Shown in pieces: positions 1 to 10,458 of a stretch of DNA of 64,000 nucleotides. The stretch comes from Phytophthora quininea. Its lineage: Eukaryota > Oomycota > Peronosporomycetes > Peronosporales > Peronosporaceae. Made by a program: the position numbers and the translations under genes. Below the pieces are notes generated by a model. The model had not been told where the DNA came from and ran no database searches. It saw only the letters and a program-made list of their open reading frames with translations. Numbering within the stretch: position 1 is the first letter of the stretch; each line of letters opens with the position of its first letter. The stretch covers positions 1,178,001 to 1,242,000 of the forward strand of contig JAAVTG010000075.1 in assembly GCA_011947345.1 (NCBI GenBank), in the 5' to 3' direction.

Positions 1-326
1 AGGTCGACAAGAAAGACGAGAACAAGGGCGGCTTCCTCGGACTCGGCAAGGATAAGGACAAGGACAAGGACGCTCACCACGGCGGCGGCGGCATCCTCAG
101 CGGCCCCGACACGGTCGAGTCGATCGTCAAGTCCACGTTGCGCGAGAACTTTAACATCAGTCCGCTGAGTCACCAGATTACCGCGGCCGAGAGGTCTCTC
201 TCGTCGTCGCCGTCGATGCTCGAGAAGGCCAAGGAGGCCATGCACGATGTCAAGGACAAGCTCAAGGGCGACAAGACCAGCCCCACGCACGAGCACGACC
301 AACGCCACAACGTGGTGCAGCCGTAA
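1..326 (+). CDS. C-terminal end of a hydrophilic Lys/Asp-rich protein (5' truncated)
   Basis: An open frame enters from the left edge (codons in phase from base 3) and ends at the TAA at 324-326, giving about 107 residues. The visible part is highly charged: a Lys/Asp run (KDKDKDKD), a glycine stretch, then a more ordered segment containing VESIVKSTLRENFNISPLS and a Lys-rich tail. No catalytic motif, membrane segment or known domain can be seen. The true start lies outside the window. Function unknown; the call rests only on the open frame and biased composition. Confidence 0.6.
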   Translation, partial: VDKKDENKGGFLGLGKDKDKDKDAHHGGGGILSGPDTVESIVKSTLRENFNISPLSHQITAAERSLSSSPSMLEKAKEAMHDVKDKLKGDKTSPTHEHDQRHNVVQP

Positions 327-647
327 TCGCAGCAATCACCATCACCACCGCCAATCCAACAAACCCGCTGGATCGGCTCGCTGCTCGCAGTTACCATCGA
401 TATCTTGCGTTGATGCACACCCGGAAACAACGAATACAAAGGCTTGACCACCGAATTCTTCTCGATCACATTATTTTGCTGAAAACTATGATCAGATAAG
501 AATAGTTGGCTGTCGGAAATGTTTTCGAGCTGCCACCAAAATTATCGACGTCTTCCCGCACAGGACGAACCAGCGACTCACAGTCTGATCCGCTTTGAAG
601 CCAAGGTCCTGCGTAGCAGTTGACGTCCGTCAATTTGATTGAGCAAC
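327..647. other. Intergenic spacer
   Basis: Spacer between two genes on the same strand. No convincing coding or RNA feature was seen. It should hold the upstream gene's 3' end and the promoter of the ankyrin-C2 gene. Confidence 0.5.
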
Positions 648-2772
648 ATGAACGTGGCTTCGCAACCGCCCGAGTTGCTGGCTTACAAGGCGCTTCAGGC
701 TGTTCAACGCGGCAATGCAGAAGAGTTGGCGCAGCTGATCCAGGCCGGAGCAAACTCCCACGTCATTAATGCGGTCGTGAAGACCGGTACCAGCCCAAAC
801 GGTCGGCCGGATCGCGTACGTGAAATGAGGCTAACGTTCAGTCGACTACAGAGCAGAACTTACGACTTATTTCCTTGTTCCCAGGAAGCAAAGGGTGGTT
901 TACTTTACCATGCAGTCGAGAAGCAGAATGTCGATTTGGTGAAGGTTTTGCTGGGCAATGGAGCAGAAGTCAATGGATCGAAACAAGACGAGGTACGGTG
1001 CAATCAAATTATATGAGGAAGTTATTTGGTGACTGTACTTGGTCGTCTTTTGTAGAGTCCACCACCACTTCGAGCTGCCGTTCTCGTCAAGAATGTGGAG
1101 TTGGCATCGCTGCTTCTCAAGCGAGGAGCTGATGTGAACCGAAAGTATACGGTCTCGTCAGGATCGAACAAAGTTGTACGAATCATCTAGATGTGCTTTC
1201 AGTGAGGTAGGAAAATATTAACCGCATATTGCTCTTAGACGATGACGGTGCTGTTCGAGACGACCTCTGAGCCTGTCTACAAGTTGCTCCTTCGAAGGGG
1301 TGGTGACGCGGAAATCAAGGACTCGAATGGTGACACGCCACTTCACGTGCACGCAGCGAAGTGGAACGCGAATTTTGTGGCCGCGTTAGTTGAGCGAGGC
1401 GCTGCCGTGAACGAGCTTGACAAGGTACGGACTATCAACCTGATAGCTAAACACTGCAGCTCTAACTTGCTAGCCAATTTTCAGGAGAACCGGACTCCTC
1501 TCTTGCGAGCTCTTCAACAATGGAACTTTAAAGCTGGCAGCGACGAGGAAGAAGACTTCATCGACATCTGCCACGTATTCATGACCCACAAAGCTACTGT
1601 TCCTCAGTCAGACGCGGTTTCTGTCTCTGCTGCAAATTCTGACCAGCTTCAAGCTCGACTGCAACTTCTAAAGGAGTGGGAAGCGCAACGCAATGCTGGG
1701 CTGGCGATACTGACGCATCTTCCGGTCGAGATATTCCGTCAGGGTGCTACATCAATTTCCGAATACTTTGCAACATACATGGCACCGCCCGTTGTGGCCG
1801 AACCTCCAGAGGAAGTGTTACCTGAAGCTCCACGTCGACAGAGCAAGAGCGGACTTGCAGCTTGGGCGAACGGTGACGAAGTACTTCACCGACAAGTTGA
1901 AATCTTACCGGCGCTGGATCGTTCGAGTTCAAGATCTCAGTTGCCAAACAGCAACGACGTGAGTCCCATAGTACCTGAAATGGGCCGTCGACCGACGAAA
2001 ACTAGCAGCAGCGCCTGGGTTTCGCGTGAAGACGGGGTTCATGCGGATCTACTGCCTGCCATTGACGATTCTCCTGCTGTTATCGACTTCGGACCGAGTG
2101 AGAACGCTGTGGTAGTTCCCGTGTTTTCCAGAACCCCAAACAATTCTTCACGCAAGTTGCTGCCGCTTGTCACTGACACAGACGAAGCCAAGCGCAGCAA
2201 GTCGATGGACGCCCCAAGTAAATCGGTATCTGTAGCCTGCGAGGCTAGTCTTGGTCCGGCGGTCAGTTCTCTACAACCAGCACAAAAGCCAACATCTAAC
2301 ATTCAACTCTATCGACTTAAGATCCTCGGCGCTAAGGGACTTCGACGTATCTCAAAGATCCGCAGACAAAATCCCTACTGCGTTTGCCGACTCGTACGGG
2401 GCGACGGCGAAGTGCTGTCACATGTTCGAACGTCAGTGCATCCAGGCGGTGGACAGATGCCGACGTGGAGAGGACAAGTCTTCGAGCTGGCGCTGGCACC
2501 GGAAGATGTCCACGACTGCACTTTGGTGTTCATCCTCAAGAACTCAGGCGTCGTGATGTCTTTCGAGTACGTCACCATCTTTGTGTTCACTGTTTTTGAG
2601 CTGCTCTTTATACCTTACTCTATTTTTTGCTACCTTGAACAGCGAACGAATTGCGGTGGGGATGATGCCATTCCCAACCATTTCCGTTGGCGATTCGGTC
2701 ACGCAAAAGTTAATCGTCATGAACAATGCTCAGACTGCGGGACACCTCGAACTTTTCATCGAATCCTACTAA
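648..2772 (+). CDS. Ankyrin-repeat protein with C-terminal C2-like domain
   Basis: Six exons: 648-815, 885-992, 1056-1175, 1239-1424, 1485-2566 and 2643-2772, giving 597 aa. The introns are 51-76 bases, use GT-AG ends and keep frame. Ankyrin units fill roughly residues 1-230, for example DSNGDTPLHVHAAKWNANFV and repeated LLLxxGA(D/E)VN. A long low-complexity linker follows (about 250-460). From about residue 466 a C2-like beta domain begins at IQLYRLKILGAKGLRRI and continues through YCVCRLVRGDGE. C2 domains often bind membranes or protein partners and ankyrin repeats bind proteins, so an adaptor or scaffold role is inferred; no enzyme motif is visible. The first in-frame ATG (648) starts the repeat region. 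The third donor could lie three bases earlier. Confidence 0.8.
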
Positions 2773-3083
2773 GTTTAAATGAGCCAGCAATTTCCAATAA
2801 CGAAAGTTTGTGGATTATCAAACTACTGGGGTGTAGTGGCTGGTTCAACCAAGCCTTGACCACTGCATCGGGCCGCACAGAACGTGAGGCCGAGATGGCA
2901 TAGAAGTTAGAGGACGAGTGACCTTCAGTAGTGAGCTTAGCATACCTACGATGTGATCAACACAATAGAAGTTACCTCAAGACAAGCAAGCAATACAACT
3001 CAGGTTACAGGAAGCGCCAGCTTCCTGTCGTGTGCTCCGAGATCGAGACCCACTACATGGGGCCGCACCGTACAAGCTTTGGG
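2773..3083. other. Convergent intergenic spacer
   Basis: Lies tail to tail between the ankyrin-C2 gene and the minus-strand glycine-rich gene, so it holds both 3' ends. If the glycine-rich gene's frame is mended, its stop moves to 3148-3150. Nothing else was recognised. Confidence 0.5.
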
Positions 3084-4148
3084 TTACTTGAACATGAAAA
3101 CTAATAAAGTCGGATCGGTAATTCCCTTTGACACGCCGCAAGACGAATCAGTGGCGACGTTGAGCGTTGAACCCTCCGAACGAATTCCCAGCGCCACCAC
3201 CGAAACCCCAGCCGCCCCACCGAAGCTGCCGACACCACCTTGGCCAAAGTTTCCTTGTCCGTTCATGCCGCCAATCCTGCCGATAGCATTGCCGCTACCA
3301 ACAGCACCACTTGCAAAGTTTCCGTTTCCTTGTCCGTTCACACCGCCGAATCCGCCAAACGCGATGCCACCTTGCGCACCGAAGCCCATCGGTCCCATCG
3401 GCTGACCAAAGCCTCCCGCTGCATTGCCACCAAAGCCGGCACCTTGGCCATTTGCGGCGGCGAACGGACTGCCGCCAAAGCCTTGTCCTCCCATCGGACC
3501 CATCGGGTTGCCGCCGCCGAAACCACCCGCACTCGCTCCAGGGAACGCACCAGCTCCCATCGCACTGGGTCCTCCAAAGCCATTGTTGCCGAACACTGGA
3601 ACATTTCCGCCATTCCCACCGACGCCAGGTTGACCGCGATTGAAAACTGGTGATGCAGTTGGCTGCACTGCAGGTGCACTAGCAGCGGCGGGGTTTGTCG
3701 GCGCGGGTGTGGCTCGGCCGGGTCGAGTCGCTGCAGGAGTTGCTGCTGGCCGGCCACCCGGTGATGTCGGAGCAGGCGTCGCCACACCAGGAGCGCCAGG
3801 AGCGCCGGGAGCGCCGGGAGCTCCGGGAGCTCCGGGAGCGACGTTACCGGGAGCCACCGCGACGTTGTTGGGGGCGTTCACGACAGCGGACGGCACCGCG
3901 ATGGGGACTGGAACGGCTTGCGGCACGTTCACCGGTACGGCGACCGGAACGGGGACGGCGATCTTCTTGACTTTCTTGACGATCTTGACGTGGTCCTTGT
4001 GGTGGTGGTGGTCTTCATTGTCCTCAATGTTGTCAGTCGCGTTGACACTTAGGCCTCGTGTGGCGACCGCGCTCGTATCGTTTGCTCCGTTCATCGTAAC
4101 CAACAGACTCGTGGCGATGAAAACAGCGAGTGCAGCGGAGTGCTTCAT
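3084..4148 (-). CDS. Secreted glycine/proline-rich structural-type protein, copy 1, with a 3' frame break
   Basis: The ATG at 4148 starts a signal peptide (MKHSAALAVFIATSLLVTMN), followed by a His/Asp patch, a Pro/Val-rich segment (VPVPVAVPVNVP), five GAP triplets and a long Gly-rich region with GFGG, GQGN and PMGPMG units. An ATG 57 bases upstream is in frame but would spoil the signal peptide. It is a near-identical inverted copy of the gene at 19314-20300. Near the 3' end a G run (3206-3209 as CCCC on the plus strand) is one base shorter than in the sister copy. As read, the tail becomes unrelated sequence ending at 3084; with one more G the frame ends at 3148 with the basic tail NAQRRH, like the sister's NRQRRR. 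A cell-wall or matrix protein is inferred. Confidence 0.8.
   Translation of the reverse strand: MKHSAALAVFIATSLLVTMNGANDTSAVATRGLSVNATDNIEDNEDHHHHKDHVKIVKKVKKIAVPVPVAVPVNVPQAVPVPIAVPSAVVNAPNNVAVAPGNVAPGAPGAPGAPGAPGAPGVATPAPTSPGGRPAATPAATRPGRATPAPTNPAAASAPAVQPTASPVFNRGQPGVGGNGGNVPVFGNNGFGGPSAMGAGAFPGASAGGFGGGNPMGPMGGQGFGGSPFAAANGQGAGFGGNAAGGFGQPMGPMGFGAQGGIAFGGFGGVNGQGNGNFASGAVGSGNAIGRIGGMNGQGNFGQGGVGSFGGAAGVSVVALGIRSEGSTLNVATDSSCGVSKGITDPTLLVFMFK
3200..4106 (-). repeat. Arm 1 of an inverted, near-identical duplication
   Basis: This minus-strand stretch matches 19356-20254 on the plus strand almost base for base. The visible length differences are one 9-base GAP unit and one G. Similarity ends abruptly inside the signal peptide at one end and about 50 bases before the stop at the other. 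The arms are about 15 kb apart and oppositely oriented. Confidence 0.85.
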
Positions 4149-4678
4149 CTTCGGTCGAGGCGGGGAGTCGTTCGAAGGTGTTGTTGTTGTTGTTGTAGCT
4201 CGCAAAAGGAGGAGTGAGGCTGTGGGCTCCGATAAGCGTAGTCGTCACGCAGCTTCTGTTGGCGATTGACGTAAGAGAGATGGAGTCTCAGCAAAATGCA
4301 ATCGACGGGAGTGAAAGAGGTGTCAATGGTCGAAGCTGTCTTCACGCGTCAATCATTGTCCGCGGCAAGAAGGCAACGCGATCAGGCAAGGATACTTTGG
4401 CGCGGGTAACTTCGTAGGTGGTTCCATTGGTGGCGGCAATGCGCTCGGTGCTGGCGCCACATTGTTTGGGTCACCTGATAAGCCAATGCAACAACTACAT
4501 TGGAATGGGGAATATATTGGTACGGGCAACAACTTCTGTCGGCTCCATGATAGTTTACAACTCGGCGCAGAAGTTCACGTCCTGGGTGGTGGCCTTTTTC
4601 TACTGTTTTCTGGAGACCTTGTTTCTCATTTGCATCGCCACAGTATGCGCTTTTTTTTGGATCTGAAGGGTCCAGCGC
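4149..4678. other. Intergenic region containing a glycine-rich relic
   Basis: Lies upstream of the minus-strand glycine-rich gene, which has a short plus-strand AAC run (AACAACAACAACACC on the minus strand) just before its ATG. Apart from the relic at about 4363-4580, no gene was recognised. Confidence 0.5.
4363..4580 (+). pseudogene. Degenerate fragment resembling the glycine-rich secreted protein
   Basis: In one plus-strand frame the sequence reads QGYFGAGNFVGGSIGGGNAL and then GAGATLFGSPDKP, with Gly-Phe/Gly-Asn spacing like the Gly-rich half of the genes at 3084-4148 and 19314-20300. There is no good start or signal peptide and the frame decays after about 70 codons. It is best read as a remnant of a third family member in the opposite orientation to copy 1. 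A chance glycine-rich frame remains possible. Confidence 0.4.
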
Positions 4679-5307
4679 TTACTTTGGCTGGTGCACGCGG
4701 CCCATGCGCGTGGGCTTCTGTCGACGCGCCTCGTACGAGCGCTTGGGCTGCTGCCGCTTGCGGAAGCTGTCCTTCTTCTTGAGCGCCTGCGGCTTCTCGT
4801 CGTCGTCATTCACCATGCGCTCGTGGAACTCCTCGTGGTGCATCCGCTCTGCAAGAGATACACATACATTATTATGCTTACGACCACCAAAAAGATTACA
4901 CGAGTTTAGCAAGACGTACTTTGCTCCATCACCTTGACCGTCTCGCGCAGGTGCACCGAGTTCTCGACGTCGTGGATGAGGTTGTTGATGCGGTCCATCT
5001 CCTCCAGGTGGTGGCGTTCCTTGGCTGGCAGCTTCCAGTCGCTGAACGAGTCCGAGTGGTCGAACTCCTGCAGCAGCACGAAGCCGTCGGCGCCCGGCTC
5101 CGCAGCCACGGGCATGTTGTAGTGGAAGCGGTTGTTCTTGGGGCTCCAGCGCAGGCGCGGGATCGAGTCCATCAGCACGGCGTCTGCGTCGACCATCATG
5201 GACATCGTCGCCATCGTTGCCGATCGGAAGAAGGGGAAGGCTTGCTTGCTCTGATAGTTGCTTGGGGTTTTCGGAAATGAGCTCTTCATGTGGGGGGTGG
5301 ATGCCAA
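4679..5307 (-). CDS. Unknown small protein with a basic C-terminal tail
   Basis: Two exons, 5307-4920 and 4848-4679, joined across a 71-base intron (GTACGT donor, TTGCAG acceptor), giving 185 aa. The middle part (RLRWSPKNNRFHYN, then FD.SDSFSDWKLPAKERHHLEEMD) looks like a conserved folded or helical segment, and the C-terminus is very Lys/Arg/Gln rich (KKKDSFRKRQQPKRSYEARR). There is no signal peptide or membrane segment. The start is uncertain: ATGs at 5307, 5289 and 5214 share the frame. I do not recognise the family. Confidence 0.65.
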
Positions 5308-5447
5308 AGGGGGCGCATCACTTATACAGTGTGTTTGTATGGATCTTATGTTGAAGTTGCCCAGAACGCGAAGAAGCGACGCTTCACGCGTTTTTCAGTT
5401 GCGGCGGTAAAAACAAGGTAGGTATTATTTGTGTATCGATACACAAA

Positions 5448-7926
5448 TTACGTCCGACAGAGCGATGGTAACTGCGACTTGAACGCCTTGGATCGCGACT
5501 GCGCAGTCGGCAGCGTCGGCGCGCTGAGCGAGCCCGCCAGCGCCGAGGACGCCGCCACCACGAACTGCGTCTTGGTGGCCACCGCGTGCCAGCCTCTCGT
5601 ATCCGTCCCGAACGTCTGCGACCTGCGCCGCGGCTTGTGTTTGTTGGGCTGCGGCAGCTCCATACTAACAACACTCGAGGGATGAGGGTCCGGCGTCTTC
5701 TGTGGGGACGACACAGGACACTCACTGCCAGCAGAAACCCGCGGACTGTCGATACCCAACTGGGCCTGCATCTCCCGTCGGATCTCTTGCCAGTCGTCCA
5801 GCGCAGTAGAGTCCATAAGCTTCGGTTGAGGGTTTTCCATTGCTTCAGGTCCGTCAGAGACGAAGAAGTCCCTAGAGTTGCTGGCTGAAGCACACTATAA
5901 GGTGCAGCTTGCTGCACAGAGCTCCACAGTCCTTGCTGCTGCTGGAACGCATTGACGGCGCAGTAATTCTGCGCTGCAATGAGCTGCGGCGATGCCAGCA
6001 CGTAGTTGGCGTCCAATGTGTCGTTGGAGCTGAAGACCTCAATGGCATTGGCAGCGTATTGACTGGCTGGAGGCTGATTAAAGTCCTCTAGCATCGGGCT
6101 GGTAACAAAATGATTGGGGAAGCCCTGGTTGCGAGCAGCGCCGTGGCGATGGAAAGCCTCGCTGTCGCGATGAAGCTTGCCGATTCGAGTGTTGTTTACA
6201 GCAGAGTTAGGGACTACCTTGAGGTATAAATCTTCTCGTTGTTGTCGTGTGAGGTTATTGACTCGCCATACACTGTTGGAGATGCGAGTCATCTGCTCCA
6301 ACGCAATCGAGATCGTCCTGGACGAGTCAGTGGGGACGACACCTACAATGGTCTGCCCGTCGTCCGATATGAACTGAATTCTGACGAACTGCTTGGCGGA
6401 AACTTCGACCCAATGGCCTGGTTTAGGCGTCGTTCTAGTCACACTTCCGAGAGATCCTGCTGTGTTCAAGCGTGAAAGAGTTGGTGAACCAGCTTTTTCC
6501 TGTTTGGTGCGGTTTTGATCCTTCAACTCTGGCTTCCACAAAGGATCGCTTGCAGAAATTGAAAGTGTCTTGCGGTTCATAATGCCATAGCCCGGTACAA
6601 CCACCTCACAGTCGCCTTGAATCCGATTTGCCGACTCGGCCGCACGAATCAACGGCATCAACTCCCGCAAAATTGCTGTTCGCTTTCCTTTGCCGGCGAT
6701 AGCGACAATTTCTGGGTCTGGAAAGGAGGCAACGTTCGAAAGGAGTTTAATTGCTCTTCGACACCTCCTTGTCGTTGCTTCCGACTCCCGTGCTGCATCC
6801 AGGTTTGCAAATAAACTTTTCGTATCCAGGAGAGTGGGGAATAATGGCGGAATAGACCCCAGAAGCTCGCGTTCGTCTGCGAATCCAGCGCTTGCCATTT
6901 CTGGTAGTTGTGCATGTACCATGGATTGCTCCTCTTCTAGGGAATAATGCCGAGCGATGGCGAGTAGAGCGACGAGAGCGTATCGGGGCAAGTTGACAGT
7001 ATCTTGAATGGCTTCGTGTGGAAAATCTGGGCTACTAAGCTGTCGGATGGTCAGCGCCTCAACGAGAAGCACTTTCGGGAACTCGAACTCAAGGAAAACG
7101 GACAAGAGGACCATCACTTCGAGGCGTGCTCGTCGTTGAAGAGCTAGTACGTCGTCGAGCCATATTCTTGGCATTAACCGCGAGTTAGAATTGTGTTTGC
7201 CAGAACTGAAGTGGCAGTGCGCGTTGTGAATAGCGCACTCGTTATTGTGGAATGATACGATCGCCCCGAGTCTTTTTAAATCGGTCGATTCGCTGGGATG
7301 TGAAGGTTTGTTGGCGATCTGAATCAATTTTGCGCTGTCGGTTGCATCGCCACTATCCGAGTCTACCCACACACTAGTTGCTGAGCCAAACTTGCCGTCA
7401 CTGATCGATTTTTGTGGTTGATTGAGCAAGTCGACGATAAAAGCGTCCGATTCCTCCACTGCTTGCCGTCTTTCAGCCGTTGAAATGTAATGGTCGTCTA
7501 GGATCCACGCGTTTGATAGCAGTGCTACAACCTTCTTCCGGTATTCTTGTATGGTATTGTTTTTCAGGAGTCCAGCGTTCCCGAGTAAGCGCACTTCAAG
7601 CAGGTGCTGGTCCCGGAGACATACCAAATCTTCAAAACAAAGCTGATTTCGCTCCAAATTCAAGAACCCAAGCGCTCGAAAGATGCAAGAGCCGTTAGGT
7701 CCCTCAGCATGTTGCCACTAAGGTCGATCCGCCACAGTTTTCGCAACTCGATGATACCGTCAATTTCTTTGAGGTGGTTGTTGTCACCGTAGAGCGACTG
7801 CAGATTCTTACATAGCTCAAGATGCTTGATGCATTCGATATCTGAATTGGAGAGGTGGAGCGCTTGGAGACTGGGTAGTGGTGACTTGGCTCGGGCGCGG
7901 ATCAACGCAGCATCTGGGGACCTCAT
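5448..7926 (-). CDS. Leucine-rich-repeat protein (SDS22/ciliary-LRR type) with long C-terminal extension
   Basis: The N-terminal region carries four to five SDS22-type repeats, including LQALHLSNSDIECIKHLELC, LWRIDLSGNMLRDLTAL and LNLERNQLCFEDL. An LRR-cap-like segment follows (YRKKVVALLSNAWILDDHYI), a layout common in axonemal and basal-body LRR proteins. The remaining 600 or so residues are unrecognised. The frame breaks twice: at 7667-7669 (one G short, inside the LRR consensus LGFLNLERNQL) and at 5870-5872 (one G short). With both mended the locus is 826 aa. The ATG at 7926 is the likeliest start; ATGs at 8007 and 8061 are also open, but the last is close to the upstream gene's stop at 8036. 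A flagellar role is inferred from family and neighbour only. Confidence 0.65.
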
Positions 7927-8035
7927 CCTGCTAAATGAATTGGTTTGAGTGTGCCGGCGTATTTTTGAGCGATATTCCGCTATGTTTGGAGACCAGCAAA
8001 ACTTCATGGTTTTTGATGACGAATATATTACCGTG

Positions 8036-9868
8036 CTAACTGGCAAAGTTGAATGCATCAAGACTCTGCCCCTTTCGCGGTAATACTGTCGGCGCTAGGC
8101 GATGGGTCTTCTTCCTAACTATTTCGCTGCGTGGGAGTCCAGCAGAAGCCATATCAATGTTGGAGCTGGCAATTTGCTGTAGCTGGTCCGTCAACGTCGG
8201 ATCGGACTGCGAAGATGGCAAACTGTCGTCGCCTTCGCGCTGAGGGAAAGCTTGGAGTGGAGTTTTTCTTTTTCCGCGTTTTCCATTGACATCGTTTGTC
8301 ACGAGTTCGTGCTGCTCGCTGGTCTTCATAGCAAAGCTGCGACTCCACATTTCGTCATAATTAACAGACTGACATTTTCTCGGGCAGAAAAACTTGTAGA
8401 TGTAAATGGAGAAATGGTCGGCTGGCTGTGAGCTCGAAACATTGTCGAAAGTGCTGTGACTGCTGTTGGAGCGGTTTTGGCTCGTTGCTCGTCCATCCGT
8501 CGTGCCGCATCTCTCTCTGTGAGCTCCATGCATCTCGACTTCCACTTGTTGCAACGTTTCTATTGGAGAAAGAAGGTATTGGTCACGCATAAATCGATGA
8601 CAATCAACTTCAACGAAGCGACTGACCTGTGTGAGCTCTTGCATTTTGTGCAAATGCTGGTTATCGTGCCGAAGGTCTTCGATGATTTTGCTGGTGTGTT
8701 CCTTCCATTGTTGTTCTTCCTTGTTCACGTCCTCCTTCAGCTTGTCGATCGTCCGTGCTGCAGTCAAATGCATTTTCTTCATTGTAGCCACCTCCCGTAA
8801 GCGAAGGTGACTTTCTTGCTCCAAGATTTCGTTTTCAACTTTCTATCTCATGATAGCAGTACCTGAGTTCACGTAGTATTGCAGCGAAGTAAAACGTTGT
8901 GCTTACCATTTTCTGGAAGTGCTTTGCCTGTTGAGAGAACCGATGCATCAAGTTGTCCACACCAATACTCTGCAGCTGGAGCTCGTCTTTGAGCTTGGCA
9001 TTTGCCACCAGTGCATTCTGTTGCATGAAACATCACTCGATAAATTACATCTGTGCAGTAGCGAAAACCTAGAGTTTCCTTTTCGTACCTTGCTCTCATC
9101 AGACATCGCGTTGAAAGCTTTTTCAGGTAGTCGGCATCAAGCTCTTGTAATGCCTTCCTGAAGGTCTACAGGTAACAAATAATTCAGCTAACCCTTCGTT
9201 TTCAGCAGCAAAGCAACCGCGCCAACCTTTTCCAGCGCCATCTTGTGGTTGAACATATCGAGCCGCACTTTGTGGATCTCCTCGGCGTGGTTTTTATTTT
9301 CCTGCTCCATTTCTTGCATGAGTTCTTCGACTCGATCTCGCAGTTTCACATTCGCTGCCTCAAGCACGTCGTACGCCTCGACATGCAGCTCCAGCTGGCC
9401 GACTTGGCGTCGCAATACATCGATTTCGTGCTCAGCTTGCTGTTTTTGGGTGGCGTGTTCATCTTCCAGTAGTCGAATCGTCTCTTGGTGCCGGTCGGCC
9501 TCACGTTGCAGCAAATTCTCCATGGCGTTGATTTGTTCCTGCTTGCTTTTGTTGTCGCGGGTCATGCGCTCGATGATTTTGGCCTCTTCGCGCAGTTGGG
9601 CCTCGGCTTCCTCCACGCGCTTACGAAGCTCATCCGTACTGACCAGCAAAACAACAGCAAAGATCGGCAGTCAAGGCAACTAGTTCAAAGTCGTTGGAAC
9701 CAAGCAGAATGCAAATGATAACAACGCGGGAAAAGGATATTCATTCGTGGCGATGGCAGCGTTGGTGTTCGCCGCGGATGTGGCTCCCTTCTTGCTTCTG
9801 TACACCAGCAAAAATGGTTAACGCTGCTGAGTATCCGATCGTGTGCCACCTACTTCTTCTTGGGCCCC
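8036..9868 (-). CDS. Coiled-coil protein resembling basal body-orientation factor 1 (BBOF1/CCDC176)
   Basis: Seven exons: 9868-9852, 9797-9741, 9638-9227, 9165-9089, 9017-8907, 8842-8627 and 8559-8036, about 471 aa. It starts MGPKKKSKKG, a basic opening typical of several ciliary coiled-coil proteins. Nearly continuous coiled coil follows (ELRKRVEEAEAQLREEAKII; IHKVRLDMFNHKMALEK; ALQELDADYLKKAFNAMSDE; HRFSQQAKHFQKM), an arrangement that recalls BBOF1/DUF4515 proteins, which align basal bodies. The tail contains a Ser/Asn-rich stretch and ends in a basic segment. One base is missing in an A run (T5 at 9119-9123 on the plus strand) and probably one at the last acceptor (8560). The C-terminal 170 residues are less certain because another frame is also open there. 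Intron 2 looks like a U12-type intron. Confidence 0.65.
9636..9740 (-). other. Candidate U12-type (minor spliceosome) intron
   Basis: On the minus strand the intron opens ATATCCTTTT at 9740, matching the U12 AT-AC 5' splice-site consensus (ATATCCTT). It contains TTGCCTTGACT with the candidate branch A at 9671, close to the U12 branch consensus TTCCTTRAC. It can end as AC (9636) or AG (9639); both keep the reading frame between the MGPKKK exon pair and the ELRKRVEEAEA exon. No convincing GT donor gives the same join. Confidence 0.6.
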
Positions 9869-10458
9869 ATTGCAGCGATCGATGAAGGCGGGAACAACCG
9901 ACCAAAATTATCTTAGGCCGTTTCGGATATACTTTTTGCAAAACGAGTTCATGAAGGTGACAGCCAGTGTTGATCGCCTTCGAGCACGTGATCCGATCAC
10001 GACCACCATTTTTTCGCTTGCTGCATTTGCAGAGCACGAGAAATTTGAGTGTTGCCCGCACGACGCCACGCTGACGGACCACCACCTTGAAGCTCCTAAC
10101 ATTGCACGACCTGCCAAAAAACTCGCTGGGCGGACAACTCGACGGACGCTAGCGAAATATTGGAGGATATCCAGGTTTCGACGAACGACTTGCACTCGCC
10201 GACGTGTACGCTTCTTCCTTCAATTCCTAAGCGCTAAATATTGGCATCTCTGTCTCTCGCCGGACAGAGTCGACGATCCAGTAGCTTTTGCAAAAGTTTC
10301 GATTCGGCCCAATGCTCCCCAGCCGAGTTTCGGTGCCCAGCTGGCCGCAAGTGTGCGCTGCGACGACCCGCTGCAGATCATTCTTCGATCCGCCAGCTTG
10401 GTGTTCGAGCAGCATTTTTACATTGGCGCAGGAGCCGTAGACTGCCTATAGCTGGACC
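9869..10458. other. Divergent promoter region
   Basis: Separates the minus-strand BBOF1-like gene from the plus-strand mucin-like gene, so it should hold both promoters. A 202-codon plus-strand frame crosses it (9843-10451) but has basic, unstructured composition and starts antisense to the BBOF1-like gene's first exon. No gene is called. Confidence 0.45.

Noticed and set aside
9843..10451. 202-codon plus-strand open frame
   Set aside because: Starts antisense to the first exon of the BBOF1-like gene, is Arg-rich and shows no domain, signal peptide or repeat.
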